DNA of 64,000 nt, taken from assembly GCF_017104565.1 (NCBI RefSeq), contig NZ_JAAGPD010000001.1:1-64000 (forward strand), in the 5' to 3' direction. Shown piece by piece: positions 34,321 through 44,114 of the stretch (position 1 is its first letter; each line of letters begins with the position of its first letter). The position numbers and the translations under genes are program-made. The stretch is from Paraburkholderia sp. Tr-20389. Its GTDB lineage: Bacteria > Pseudomonadota > Gammaproteobacteria > Burkholderiales > Burkholderiaceae. A model generated the notes under the pieces. The model worked only from the letters and a program-made list of their open reading frames with translations. It had not been told where the DNA came from and searched no databases.

Positions 34321-36055
34321 TGAAGATAAGCAAGAGGCTGGCGGTATTGCCGCTCACAGCCCTGGTAACACTCGCGTCTAACGCGCAGCAGACGCCGCAG
34401 CAGCCGCACGCGCGAACGCCGAACAGAACCAGCAGTTACAACAGCAGCGCGACGCACAGCAGCGCGCCCAGCAGGTCAACGCGCCTGCCGTGCGCTCGAC
34501 GGCACAGAAGGCCGAAGGCTTTCCCGTGTTACCCGTCGAAGCGCCGTGCTTTCGCATCGACGCGTTCGCGCTCGACGTGCCCGCCTCACTGCCCGATATC
34601 GCACGCAAACACGGCGCATCCAACCTGCCGCTCGACCCGTTCTGGTTCGCACGCGAATGGCTCGACCACTACAAGGGGCAGTGCATCGGTAAAGCTGGAC
34701 TCGACACCCTCACGAAAGGCTTGCAGCAGACGATCCTGTCGCGCGGCTATGTGACCACGCGCGTGCTGCTACCCGAACAGGATCTGTCGGCGGGCACGCT
34801 CAAGGTCGCGCTCGTGCCCGGTGTCGTGCGTCATATCCGTTTCGCCGATCCTGACACACGCGGCACATGGAAGTCCGCGTTCCCCGCGCGCGACGGCGAC
34901 CTGCTCGACCTGCGCGACCTTGAGCAAGGGCTGGAGCAAATGAAGCGTGTCGCGTCGCAGGACGTGGACATTAAGATCGAGCCGACAGAAACACCCGGCG
35001 AGAGCGATGTCGTGCTGAACATGAAGCGCGCGAAGCCATGGAGCTTCGTCGCATCGGTCGATAACTCGGGCACCAAGGCAACGGGCAAGTGGCAAGGCAA
35101 CGTGAGCCTTGGCCTTGACAACCCGCTCGGCCTGAACGACGTGCTTGCAGCAGGCGCGAACCAGGACCTGTCATTCGGCAACAAGACACTTGGCTCGCAC
35201 GGTTTCAACGGCTCGTACTCCGTGCCATGGGGCTACTGGACCGCGACGCTGTCGGGCAACACGAACACGTACTATCAGAACATCGCGGCGGTCAACGAGA
35301 CGTTCGTATCAAGCGGCAATTCGCAGACAGCCGCGTTCAGGCTCGCGCGTGTATTGTCGCGCAGTCAGACCGACGTACTCGGTGCCTATGTCCAGTTGTC
35401 GAAGCGCTTCGGTGAGAGCTTCATCGAAGGAACGACCATCCCGATTCAGGACCGCAACAACACGTTCATCGAAGCAGGCGCGACTGACCGCCACTATTTC
35501 GGCGCGGCTCAGTTCGATGGCACGCTCGCATATCGCCAGGGCGTTCGCGGCCTCGGCGCGACTGGCGATCCGAACCCCGACCTGTACGACCAGACCAACA
35601 AGCCCGCAACCTATCCGACGTATCTGTTCAGGATGGCCGTGCTCGACGCGAACCTGTCGATTCCGTTCGCTGTCGCGTCGCAAGCCTTCCGTTACGTGAC
35701 GACCGTTCACGGTCAGTTCACGAACGACACGCTGTTCTATCTCGACGACCTGACGATCGGCAGCCGCTACACGGTGCGTGGCTTCGACGGCGAAACGATG
35801 CTCGCGGCAGAGAAAGGCTTCTACTGGCGCAACGAACTGCAATGGCCGATCTTCCAGACCGGGCAGACGCTCTATGCAGGGATCGACTACGGCCGCGTGT
35901 TCGGCCCTAACACGGCGATTCTGGCGGGCACCCAACTCGCAGGCGCGGTGATCGGCATTCGCGGCGGCATACCGGCGAAGTACGCGGGAATCTCGTATGA
36001 CCTGTTCGTGGGCACGCCCATCTACAAGCCAGCCAGATTCCCACCGCACGCGTGA
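34321..36055 (+). CDS. bcpB: TpsB outer-membrane transporter for BcpA (BcpB/CdiB), with apparent N-terminal frameshift
   Basis: Secretes BcpA across the outer membrane. The body (about 34,385-36,055) has the linker QNQQLQQQRDAQQRAQQV, POTRA domains (FRIDAFALDVP, ILSRGYVTTRVLLPEQDLSAGTLKVALVPG) and a 16-strand type barrel with the conserved VRGF loop (YTVRGFDGE). The signal peptide MKISKRLAVLPLTALVTLASNAQQ, at ATG 34321, lies in a different frame; the body frame has a TAA at about 34,379. A one-base change in the CAG/CGC-rich stretch 34,382-34,420 would explain it. Either the transporter is inactive, it is phase-variable, or the base call is wrong. The GTG at 34490 would give a protein without signal peptide. 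Confidence 0.85.
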
Positions 36056-36108
36056 CGCTCGGAGTTCAGGCAACAGCGCAGTTTTGATAGCCAGGAAAAT
36101 CCCAACCC

Positions 36109-36315
36109 TCAACAACACTTCCCAGCACCACCCCCATACCGCGCATCCTGCCGCTCGCGAAAAAACTCCTCATAAGTCATGACAGCACGATCAGGATGGG
36201 TCGCAGCCATATGCGCGACATAAGTCGGATAGTCGGGCAGACCGACCATCAACCGCATGGCCTGCCCGAGGTATCGCCCAGCGTTGCGCACGTCTTCCCG
36301 AAGTCCTGAGAACAT
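36109..36315 (-). CDS. YbdD/YjiX-family small protein
   Basis: 68 residues of the YbdD (DUF466) family, with [22 protein letters not shown], a Y-E-E-F-F-R-E-R segment and a C-terminal GGAGKCC. Genes of this family nearly always follow cstA/btsT and are thought to be needed for the transporter's function. Here the start is 12 bp after the cstA stop, on the same strand. It converges on bcpB. Confidence 0.9.
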   Translation of the reverse strand: MFSGLREDVRNAGRYLGQAMRLMVGLPDYPTYVAHMAATHPDRAVMTYEEFFRERQDARYGGGAGKCC

Positions 36316-36327
36316 CGTGCGCTCCTA

Positions 36328-38406
36328 TCACTGTGTGCCGCCGGCGCGCGATGCACCGGGCAGCACTTCGAACGGCGTTTCACGCACGGTCGGCAAATCG
36401 GCGCGACGCGCGCGCAACACAGCGAGCACGCCATACACGACGACGCTGACAACCACGAAGATAAACAACCCGGCAAGCGTCGCATCGACATAGTCGTTGA
36501 ACATGATCCGATGCATCTGCTCGATCGATTTCGCAGGCGCAACGATCTTGCCCGCATCGGCAGCAGCGCCGAGCTTTGCGGCATGCGCCAGGAAGCCGAC
36601 CTTCGGATTCGCGTCGAAAATCTTCTGCCAGCCGGCCGTCATCGTGCAGATCAACAACCAGACGGTCGGCACGAGCGTCACCCACGCAAAGCGCTCGCGC
36701 TTCATCTTGAACAGCACCACCGTGCCCAGCACCAGCGCAATCCCCGCCAGCATCTGATTCGAGATGCCGAACAGCGGCCACAGCGTATTGATGCCGCCAA
36801 GCGGATCGATGACGCCCTGATACAGGAAGTAGCCCCACGCGGCCACGCACAGCGCCGTCGCAATCAGATTCGCGGGCAGCGACTCCGTGCGCTTCAGAGC
36901 AGGGTGGAAGGTGCCGAGCAGATCTTGCAGCATGAAGCGTCCGGCGCGCGTGCCCGCATCGACGGCCGTCAGGATGAAGAGCGCTTCGAACAGGATCGCG
37001 AAGTGATACCAGAACGCCATCATCGCTTCGCCGCCGATCACCTGATGGAGAATCTGCGCCATGCCCACGGCGAGCGTCGGTGCGCCGCCTGCACGCGCGA
37101 CGATCGTCGTTTCGCCGACGGCCTTTGCGGTTTGCGTCAGCATCTCCGGCGTCAGCACGAAGCCCCATTGCGATACCGTCTGCGCGACGGCGTCCGGTGT
37201 CGTGCCTAGCACGGCGGCCGGCGCGTTCATCGCGAAGTACACGCCCGGCTCGATCACGGCAGCGGCGACCAGCGCCATGATCGCGACGAACGATTCCATC
37301 AGCATCGCGCCGTACCCGATAAAGCGCGCGTTGGTTTCGTTGTCGATCAGCTTGGGCGTCGTGCCCGACGAGATCAGCGCGTGGAAGCCCGATACCGCGC
37401 CGCAGGCGATCGTAATGAACAGGAACGGGAACAGGTTGCCCGACCACACGGGGCCCGTACCGTCGACGAACTTCGTCAGCGCAGGCATCTTCAGTTCCGG
37501 CGCGACGACCAGAATGCCGATCGCGAGGCCGAGAATCGTGCCGATCTTCAGGAACGTCGACAGATAGTCGCGCGGCGCGAGCAACAGCCACACGGGTAGA
37601 ACGGACGCGATGAAGCCGTAGCCGATCAGAATCCACGTGAGTTGCGTGCCGTTGAACGTGAACCATGCGGCGAGCGTCGGGGAATCATGCACGCTCTGAC
37701 CGAACACGATCGACGCCATCAGCAGCACGAAGCCGATGATCGACACTTCGCCGATACGGCCCGGACGGATGTAGCGCGTATAGACGCCCATGAAGAGCGC
37801 AATCGGAATCGTCGCGGCAACCGTGAACGTGCCCCACGGCGAGTTGGTCAGCGCCTTCACGACGATCAGCGCGAGCACGGCGAGAATGATCACCATGATC
37901 AGGAACGCGCCGAAGAGGGCGATCACCCCTGGCACGGTGCCGAGTTCCATCTTGACCAGATCGCCGAGCGAGCGGCCGTCGCGGCGCGTCGAAATGAACA
38001 GCACGATGAAGTCCTGCACGGCGCCGGCGAACACAACGCCCGCGAGGATCCACAGCATGCCGGGCACGTAGCCCATCTGCGCGGCGAGCACCGGGCCGAC
38101 CAGCGGGCCTGCGCCCGCGATTGCCGCGAAATGATGGCCGAACAGCACGTATTTGTTGGTCGGCACGTAGTCGAGGCCGTCGTTGTGACGCGCGGCAGGC
38201 GTCATGCGCTGCCCGTCGAGCTGCAGCACATGGTTCGCGATGAAGCGGCTGTAGAAGCGGTAAGCGATCAGATAGACGCAGACGGCGGCGATCACGACCC
38301 AGAGGGCACTGACCTTTTCGCCATGCGCGAGCGCGATGGTGCCGAACGCAAATGCGCCGAGCAGCGCAACCGCTATCCAGACCAGAAACGAGGAAGCCCG
38401 GTTCAT
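36328..38406 (-). CDS. cstA: CstA-family carbon-starvation / pyruvate transporter
   Basis: 692 residues, about 16-18 membrane segments, CstA/BtsT family; E. coli members take up peptides or pyruvate. Family stretches: GLDYVPTNKYVLFGHHFAAIAGAGPLVGPVLAAQMGY, AGVVFAGAVQDFIVLFISTRRDGRSLG, SSGTTPKLIDNETNARFIGYGAML, FILTAVDAGTRAGRFMLQDLLG, and WPLFGISNQMLAGIALVLGT. Start at ATG 38406, next to GGAGACACCC; a longer reading to 38547 lacks support. It is divergent from a two-component system across a region with three TACGTA motifs, so that system probably controls it. Confidence 0.93.
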   Translation of the reverse strand: MNRASSFLVWIAVALLGAFAFGTIALAHGEKVSALWVVIAAVCVYLIAYRFYSRFIANHVLQLDGQRMTPAARHNDGLDYVPTNKYVLFGHHFAAIAGAGPLVGPVLAAQMGYVPGMLWILAGVVFAGAVQDFIVLFISTRRDGRSLGDLVKMELGTVPGVIALFGAFLIMVIILAVLALIVVKALTNSPWGTFTVAATIPIALFMGVYTRYIRPGRIGEVSIIGFVLLMASIVFGQSVHDSPTLAAWFTFNGTQLTWILIGYGFIASVLPVWLLLAPRDYLSTFLKIGTILGLAIGILVVAPELKMPALTKFVDGTGPVWSGNLFPFLFITIACGAVSGFHALISSGTTPKLIDNETNARFIGYGAMLMESFVAIMALVAAAVIEPGVYFAMNAPAAVLGTTPDAVAQTVSQWGFVLTPEMLTQTAKAVGETTIVARAGGAPTLAVGMAQILHQVIGGEAMMAFWYHFAILFEALFILTAVDAGTRAGRFMLQDLLGTFHPALKRTESLPANLIATALCVAAWGYFLYQGVIDPLGGINTLWPLFGISNQMLAGIALVLGTVVLFKMKRERFAWVTLVPTVWLLICTMTAGWQKIFDANPKVGFLAHAAKLGAAADAGKIVAPAKSIEQMHRIMFNDYVDATLAGLFIFVVVSVVVYGVLAVLRARRADLPTVRETPFEVLPGASRAGGTQ

Positions 38407-38557
38407 GGGTGTCTCCTGTGTACTTGTATAAATGCCCGTCAGCGCCCGCTGGCGAGACCGATTGCAGCGCGCAAGGCGCACGCCGCGCATGGTCGAAGAT
38501 GTGCCATGCTTTGGGCGTGTAGTATTCGTGTTCGTCGAGTGCGCCACAAGCGCACAA

Positions 38558-38588
38558 CTACGTAAGCGCGCTACGTAGAACTACGTAG
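38558..38588. promoter_or_regulatory. Triple TACGTA operator-like array
   Basis: CTACGTAA, CTACGTAG and CTACGTAG occur with TACGTA cores at 38559, 38572 and 38582 (13- and 10-bp steps, near one helical turn). It sits between cstA and the sensor kinase gene, 24 bp before the latter. NarL-type response regulators such as the one encoded here bind short TACnnnT-like half sites, so this is a likely binding array. Confidence 0.6.
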
Positions 38589-38611
38589 GCAGTCCGACTG
38601 GTCTTCCGCAG

Positions 38612-40027
38612 ATGAAACTCAAGGCAAAGATATTCATGCTCGCCATCGTGCCGTTTCTGGCCGCGATCGCAGGCATTGCATTCGGCGTGCGCCATCAGGC
38701 CACGGGGCTTGCGAGCGCGCAGCACGACACGACGCAATCCGCGTATATGGCGAGCAAGGAAATCGAACTGAGGCACTACGTCGACCTCGCCACCAGCGCG
38801 ATCAAGCCGCTCTACGACGAGGCGGGCAAGAACGCGCGCGACGACGCGATCTTGCGCAACCGTGCGCTTGCGATGCTCGAGAAGATGGACTTCGGCCAGG
38901 ACGGCTATTTCTTCGTCTATGACATGCATGGCCGCTCGCTGATGCATCCGCGCGAGCCGGATCTCGTCGGACGCGATCTGTGGACCTTGCGCGACCCGGC
39001 CGGGTCGTTGACGATCCAGCAGCTCATTGCGGCCGCTGCACAGGGCGGCGGCTATGTGCGTTACGTGTGGCATCGGCCGTCGACGGGCAAGCTCGCGCCG
39101 AAGCTCGGCTATGTCGTTCCGCTGCCGCGATGGGGCTGGATGCTGGGCACGGGCATCTACCTCGACGACGTCGACACGACGCTGGCGCGTATCGATCAGC
39201 GCGCGTCATCCGACATCGAACACACGATGTTGTGGATCGGCGCCATCGCACTGGCGGGCCTGTGCGTGATCGCCGTGTGCGCGCTCGTGCTCAACGTGAG
39301 CGAATATCGCAGCGCGGACGCGAAGCTCAAGCGTCTCGCGCAACAGGTGGTCGAGTCGCAGGAAAACGAGCGGGCAAGACTGTCGCGCGAACTGCACGAC
39401 GGCATCAGTCAGATGCTGGTGTCCGTGAAGCTGCTGCTCGAATCGGCGCTCGCGCGTTTCGAACTGAGCGAGCCGCGCGTGCAGCCGGCGGAAACGGCGC
39501 TGTCCACGGGTATCGGCCGTCTCGGCGACGCGTTGCGCGAAGTGCGGCGCATCTCGCATGCGCTGCGTCCGTCGATGCTCGACGATCTCGGGCTGGCGGC
39601 AGCGCTCGAACAGCTGACGCGTGAGTTGAGCGCGCAAGGTCATCTGGCCATCGGCTTCACGCATGTCTCACACGATCACGCCGCGCACTTGCCCGATACC
39701 GTCAAGACCGCGCTGTTCCGTATCGCGCAGGAAGCGCTGACGAACATTTTCCGGCATGCGCAGGCGACCCAGGCGGCCGTGTCGCTGGATGTGTCCGCGA
39801 GCCGCGTCACGCTCTCCATCAGCGACGACGGTCGCGGCTTCGACGTCGAACGGGTGCAGGCGGACCCGCGCGCGGGCGTCGGCCTGCGCAACATGCGCGA
39901 GCGGCTGGAGGCGCTCGACGGCGACCTGCGACTCGACTCCCGGCCGGGTCATACCATCGTCACCGCGACCGTACCGATCTTCGCACGCGAAGCGCTACCC
40001 ATCGACATGCAGGCAGATCCGTCATGA
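38612..40027 (+). CDS. Membrane sensor histidine kinase with Cache domain (NarL-type)
   Basis: 471 residues: membrane segment (about 8-27), periplasmic single Cache domain (about 30-200: FGQDGYFFVYDMHGRSLMHP, PRWGWMLGTGIYLDDVD), second membrane segment (about 206-228), then HisKA_3 with the phosphorylated His262 (RELHDGISQML), N-box RIAQEALTNIFRHAQAT and G-boxes DDGRGF and GVGLRNMRERL. Cache domains of this kind sense small carboxylates. Being divergent from cstA, it probably detects pyruvate or a related acid; MctS and similar kinases are comparable. It overlaps the regulator gene by 4 bp. Confidence 0.92.
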   Translation: MKLKAKIFMLAIVPFLAAIAGIAFGVRHQATGLASAQHDTTQSAYMASKEIELRHYVDLATSAIKPLYDEAGKNARDDAILRNRALAMLEKMDFGQDGYFFVYDMHGRSLMHPREPDLVGRDLWTLRDPAGSLTIQQLIAAAAQGGGYVRYVWHRPSTGKLAPKLGYVVPLPRWGWMLGTGIYLDDVDTTLARIDQRASSDIEHTMLWIGAIALAGLCVIAVCALVLNVSEYRSADAKLKRLAQQVVESQENERARLSRELHDGISQMLVSVKLLLESALARFELSEPRVQPAETALSTGIGRLGDALREVRRISHALRPSMLDDLGLAAALEQLTRELSAQGHLAIGFTHVSHDHAAHLPDTVKTALFRIAQEALTNIFRHAQATQAAVSLDVSASRVTLSISDDGRGFDVERVQADPRAGVGLRNMRERLEALDGDLRLDSRPGHTIVTATVPIFAREALPIDMQADPS

Positions 40028-40665
40028 ACAGTCCAGCGGGCGCGGCGCGCCTGATTCTCGTCGACGATCATCCCCTCGTGCGCGACGGCTTGCGCGCGCG
40101 GCTCGAAGCCGTGCCGGGTTTCGCGGTGGTCGGCGAGGCGGGCAACGCCGACGAAGCGCTGGCGCTGGCGGCCGCGCACGAACCGGACCTCGTGCTGATG
40201 GATGTCGGCATGCGCGGCATGAACGGCATCGCGCTTGCGGCGCTGTTCCATGAGCGTTTTCCGGGCATACGCGTGCTGATGCTGTCGATGCATGACAACG
40301 TCGAGTATGTGACGCAGGCCGTTCGCGCGGGCGCGAGCGGTTACGTGCTGAAGGATTCGCCGGGCGCGGAGATCATTCGCGCGATAGGCGCGGTGCTGGA
40401 AGGCAAGACGTACTTCAGCGAAGGGCTCAGCGCGCGGCTCATTCATGCGTCGGCGATGCGCAACCCGATCGAACGTTTGACGCCGCGCGAACGCGATATT
40501 CTCGATCAGCTCGCGGAAGGACTGTCGAGCAAGCAGATCGCGCAGCGCAACGGCCTTTCCGTGCGAACCGTCGAAACACACCGGCTCAATCTGAAACGGA
40601 AGCTGGAGATAGAAGGGCAGGCCGAACTGATCAAGTTCGCGGTGGAGCATCGGCGCACGAACTAG
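40024..40665 (+). CDS. NarL/LuxR-family response regulator
   Basis: 213 residues: receiver domain with Asp60 (LVLMDVGMRG) as phosphorylation site and conserved VDDHPLVRDGL, then a LuxR-type helix-turn-helix (LTPRERDILDQLAEGLSSKQIAQRNGLSVRTVETH). ATG overlaps the kinase stop. Forms a two-component pair with the preceding kinase, and probably acts at the TACGTA array upstream, controlling cstA and possibly its own operon. Confidence 0.93.
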   Translation: MNSPAGAARLILVDDHPLVRDGLRARLEAVPGFAVVGEAGNADEALALAAAHEPDLVLMDVGMRGMNGIALAALFHERFPGIRVLMLSMHDNVEYVTQAVRAGASGYVLKDSPGAEIIRAIGAVLEGKTYFSEGLSARLIHASAMRNPIERLTPRERDILDQLAEGLSSKQIAQRNGLSVRTVETHRLNLKRKLEIEGQAELIKFAVEHRRTN

Positions 40666-40712
40666 CTGCCGCTTGCGCGATGCATTGTGCAAGCGGCTGA
40701 TTCCTCATCGCG

Positions 40713-41162
<450 letters not shown>

Positions 41163-41385
41163 GATCGTCTCCCTGATGTCGTTTTTGATCTGCGGATTGT
41201 ATGAGCTTGTGCGCGTGCGAACGCTTCGCAAGTGGTAATCGACTGTAAATGCTGTATCGGGCATGGCGCTGTTGCGCCGTGCTTTTACGGAAGGTTGCAA
41301 TTTGCTGTCAGAAACTTCGATGAGCTTGCGTATGCTTCGTCGGCTTCTAAAAACCTCGACGTCGACGAACACCTGCCGGTTCCTC

Positions 41386-42084
41386 ATGCACACCACTTTC
41401 GACCTTGCGATTCAAATGTTCCTGTCGCAGCATGCTTTCGCATCGCCTGCGATCAATCATCTCGCGCGAGTGATCTCGGGGCAGGTCATGTTCAAAGGTC
41501 TCGTATTGATGCCCGTGCTGTGCTTCATCTGGTTCAGACAAGGCGAACGAAAGGACTGGGAACGCGAGATGGTGATTGCGACGGTTGCGAGCGGCATCGT
41601 ATCGCTGGCCGTCGGCAGAGTGCTCGCCGTGTTGCTGCCGTTCCGGATGCGGCCGATCGCGGACCCGGCGCTGCACGGTCTGTTTCCGCCCGTCGGTCTG
41701 GACGGCGCGAGCGTGATCGCATGGAGTTCGTTTCCGAGCGACCATGCGATGCTGTGGATGGCGGTAGCGACGGGTATCTTCCTGATCTGGCGCAGTGCCG
41801 GCACGGCGGCGCTGCTCTACGCAGCGATGTTCATCTGCTTTCCGCGCGTCTTCGTCGGCTTGCACCATCCAACCGACATCCTGGCGGGCGCTGCAATCGG
41901 CATCCTGTTCACGTACATCGCGACGCGCGACGCCGTCCGCGAACGCTTTGCCACGCCCGTTCTTCGATGGATGGAGCGGTCGCCGGGCGTGGGCTATACG
42001 ATGGCGCTGCTGCTGGTCTTCGAACTGGTCACGCAGTTCGACGAGACGCTCCACCTGTTGCACGCAGCGACACGCACGCTATAG
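41386..42084 (+). CDS. PAP2-family membrane phosphatase
   Basis: 232 residues from ATG 41386; longer starts at 41263 and 41323 exist. About six membrane segments. Phosphatase motifs: the Arg-Pro motif in LLPFRMRPIAD, SFPSDHAM (a variant of PSGH with Asp for Gly), and RVFVGLHHPTDILAG with the catalytic histidine. PAP2 proteins dephosphorylate phosphatidic acid or undecaprenyl pyrophosphate; the substrate cannot be told here. Confidence 0.85.
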   Translation: MHTTFDLAIQMFLSQHAFASPAINHLARVISGQVMFKGLVLMPVLCFIWFRQGERKDWEREMVIATVASGIVSLAVGRVLAVLLPFRMRPIADPALHGLFPPVGLDGASVIAWSSFPSDHAMLWMAVATGIFLIWRSAGTAALLYAAMFICFPRVFVGLHHPTDILAGAAIGILFTYIATRDAVRERFATPVLRWMERSPGVGYTMALLLVFELVTQFDETLHLLHAATRTL

Positions 42085-42097
42085 ACGGGCGAATTCT

Positions 42098-42769
42098 TCA
42101 CGCGCCAGTCGTGGTATCGGCAGGCGCTTCGGCCTCGCCGTGCCTGGGCCTGCGAACCGCACGCAGTTTGCCGCTGTTGCCGCCGCCACAGTAGAACGTG
42201 TCGGCGCCATCCGATTCGAGCCCCGATACGCCGATTCCATCCGGCATGTCGAGCGTCTCCAGCACTTCGCCCGTGCGCGGATCGACGCGCCGCAAGTCGC
42301 TCTTGTCGTCCTGCCAGGTGCCGTGCCAAAGCTCGCCGTCGACCCACGTCACGCCCGTGACGAACCGGCTCGATTCGAGCGTGCGGAGAATCGCGCCCGT
42401 CTGCGGGTCGAGCTGATGGATCTTGCGGTCCTGATACTGCCCGACCCACAGCGAGCCTTCCGCCCACGCGAGGCCCGAGTTCATGCCGTCTGGCGCGGGT
42501 ATCGTCGCGATCACCGCGCCCGATTGCAGGTCCACCTTGCGGATGGTCCCTTCATCGATCTGATACAGGTGATGGCCGTCGAATGCGGTGCCGGCCGTTG
42601 CGGGGACATCGATCGAACGCACGGTGTTTCCGCTCGACGGATCGAGCGCATTCACCGTTGCGCCGCCGGCAAACCAGACGTTCTGGCCGTCATACGTGAC
42701 GCCGGCCACGCTGTCGATGCCCGAAAACGGGCCGTATTCACGCACGATTTCAGCAGGTGAGCGCTTCAT
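42098..42769 (-). CDS. Beta-propeller protein (glutamine-cyclotransferase/SMP-30-like repeats)
   Basis: 223 residues, no signal peptide, about five repeats of the form LDPxxGxxxRxxxxP and WAEGSLWVGQYQDRKIHQLDPQTGAILRTL, DGELWHGTWQDDKSDLRRVDPRTGEVLETL. This is a single propeller of the kind found in glutamine cyclotransferase-like and NHL proteins. It is cytoplasmic by sequence and its role is unknown. It lies 38 bp downstream of the regulator gene on the same strand. Confidence 0.75.
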   Translation of the reverse strand: MKRSPAEIVREYGPFSGIDSVAGVTYDGQNVWFAGGATVNALDPSSGNTVRSIDVPATAGTAFDGHHLYQIDEGTIRKVDLQSGAVIATIPAPDGMNSGLAWAEGSLWVGQYQDRKIHQLDPQTGAILRTLESSRFVTGVTWVDGELWHGTWQDDKSDLRRVDPRTGEVLETLDMPDGIGVSGLESDGADTFYCGGGNSGKLRAVRRPRHGEAEAPADTTTGA

Positions 42770-42807
42770 GCTTCCATCCCTGTCGGTGAAGTATCGAGCC
42801 TTACATG

Positions 42808-44037
42808 CTAGTCGATTGGCAGCGGCGTGGGGAGTAACAACGCCGTCGCGAATCCGGGCATGGGCGGCATCGTCCAGCGGCGCGCGCGGCCCTGTCCGAA
42901 CGATTGCACCTTATCCGCCGACGCAAGCGAATCGAGTGCGCGCTGAACGGTCCGCTGGCTGGCGCCGAGCGCCAGCGCGAGCGCGGAACTCGACCACGCT
43001 TCGCCATCGGCGAGCAGCGCGAGCAGCGTGGCGTGTGGTTCGTCGACGGGCCGCGCCAGCACTGCTACTTCGGCGGCGCCGTGCGGCATCAGTACGAAGC
43101 CGCGCTTGGTCGCGCTGATATCGGCGAGCGCGCCGAGCATCGAGCGCAGCCGGCCGATCTCGACGCGCAGGCGCGCGCGATGCGATTCGTCCACATGCTT
43201 CATTCTGAACGCGCGTTCGATCAGCGAGTCGCGCGGCACATCGGCGGGCCATGCTTCCGCCAGTGTTCGCGCGAGATTGAACAACACAGGACGGCTGGCG
43301 AGCGGAATCACGTTGTCCGCCTTGCGCACGGCGTGACGGCAAGCATCGACGAGCAACGCATCCGACGCCATCCATGCTTCGACATCGCCGAGCAGCAGGA
43401 GCTTTTCTTCGCCGCGCGAGATCAGGCGCGCGGCAGGCTCGTTCAGCAGGCGCGCCGCGCTTTCGACTTCGACCATCAGACCGGGAATGCCCGCATGCTG
43501 CGCGGCGCGCCGGGCTCTCGCAAGCGCCGCGCGCGCAGGTTCGGTGTGCAGCCGCCGCATTGCGATGCCTGCCACGATCAGTTCGTGCGCCGCACGTGAC
43601 GCAGGCGGCAACGGCGCCGGATCAAAGCTTTCGAGCAGGGCTTCGGCTTCGTCGAGACGTCCGATCAGAACCAGGCGCCGCACTTCGAGTTGGCGCGCGT
43701 GTGCGGCATTCAGACGGTCACCATGCGCTTCGAGCGTCTTGCGCGCCGCATCGAGCGATTTCGCGGGCCACCCGAGGTCGCGCGACGCGAGCGCGATTTC
43801 CGCTTCGGCGACGATGCAGCGCGCACGGGCCACGGCTTCCCTCGGACCGAAGGCGCGCGCCGCGCTGCGCACGAGCGCCTTCGCGCGTGCGAGATCGCCG
43901 AGCTGCGCCATCGCGATGCCGCGCAGCGCGAGCGCGGGCGCGTCGTCGCGCAACGCGACGCAATTCAGCGCACTGAGCGGATCACCCGCCGCGAGCGCGC
44001 GCGCCGCGGCTTCGATGACTGCGTCCATCTGAATCAC
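42808..44037 (-). CDS. Helical-repeat protein with C-terminal winged helix, probable regulator
   Basis: 409 residues. Most is an Ala/Arg-rich helical array resembling TPR repeats (AIAMAQLGDLARAKALVRSAARAFG, RARCIVAEAEIALASRDLG). The last 80 residues form a helix-turn-helix: LLALLADGEAWSSSALALALGASQRTVQRALDSLASADKVQSFGQGRARRW. It is divergent from the DUF899 gene, 77 bp away, and precedes the beta-propeller gene, so it probably controls one or both. The signal is unknown. Confidence 0.75.
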   Translation of the reverse strand: MIQMDAVIEAAARALAAGDPLSALNCVALRDDAPALALRGIAMAQLGDLARAKALVRSAARAFGPREAVARARCIVAEAEIALASRDLGWPAKSLDAARKTLEAHGDRLNAAHARQLEVRRLVLIGRLDEAEALLESFDPAPLPPASRAAHELIVAGIAMRRLHTEPARAALARARRAAQHAGIPGLMVEVESAARLLNEPAARLISRGEEKLLLLGDVEAWMASDALLVDACRHAVRKADNVIPLASRPVLFNLARTLAEAWPADVPRDSLIERAFRMKHVDESHRARLRVEIGRLRSMLGALADISATKRGFVLMPHGAAEVAVLARPVDEPHATLLALLADGEAWSSSALALALGASQRTVQRALDSLASADKVQSFGQGRARRWTMPPMPGFATALLLPTPLPID

Positions 44038-44114
44038 GCCACACTTGTCACTCCCGCCTATTGGATGTCGCGCACTAATCTAGCACGGACGATTCTTCAA
44101 CGGAGGGACGAACG

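Noticed and set aside
34278-34754. 158-residue frame at the start of bcpB taken as a separate protein
   Set aside because: Only its signal peptide makes sense; the rest is an out-of-frame reading of the Gln-rich linker and POTRA region.
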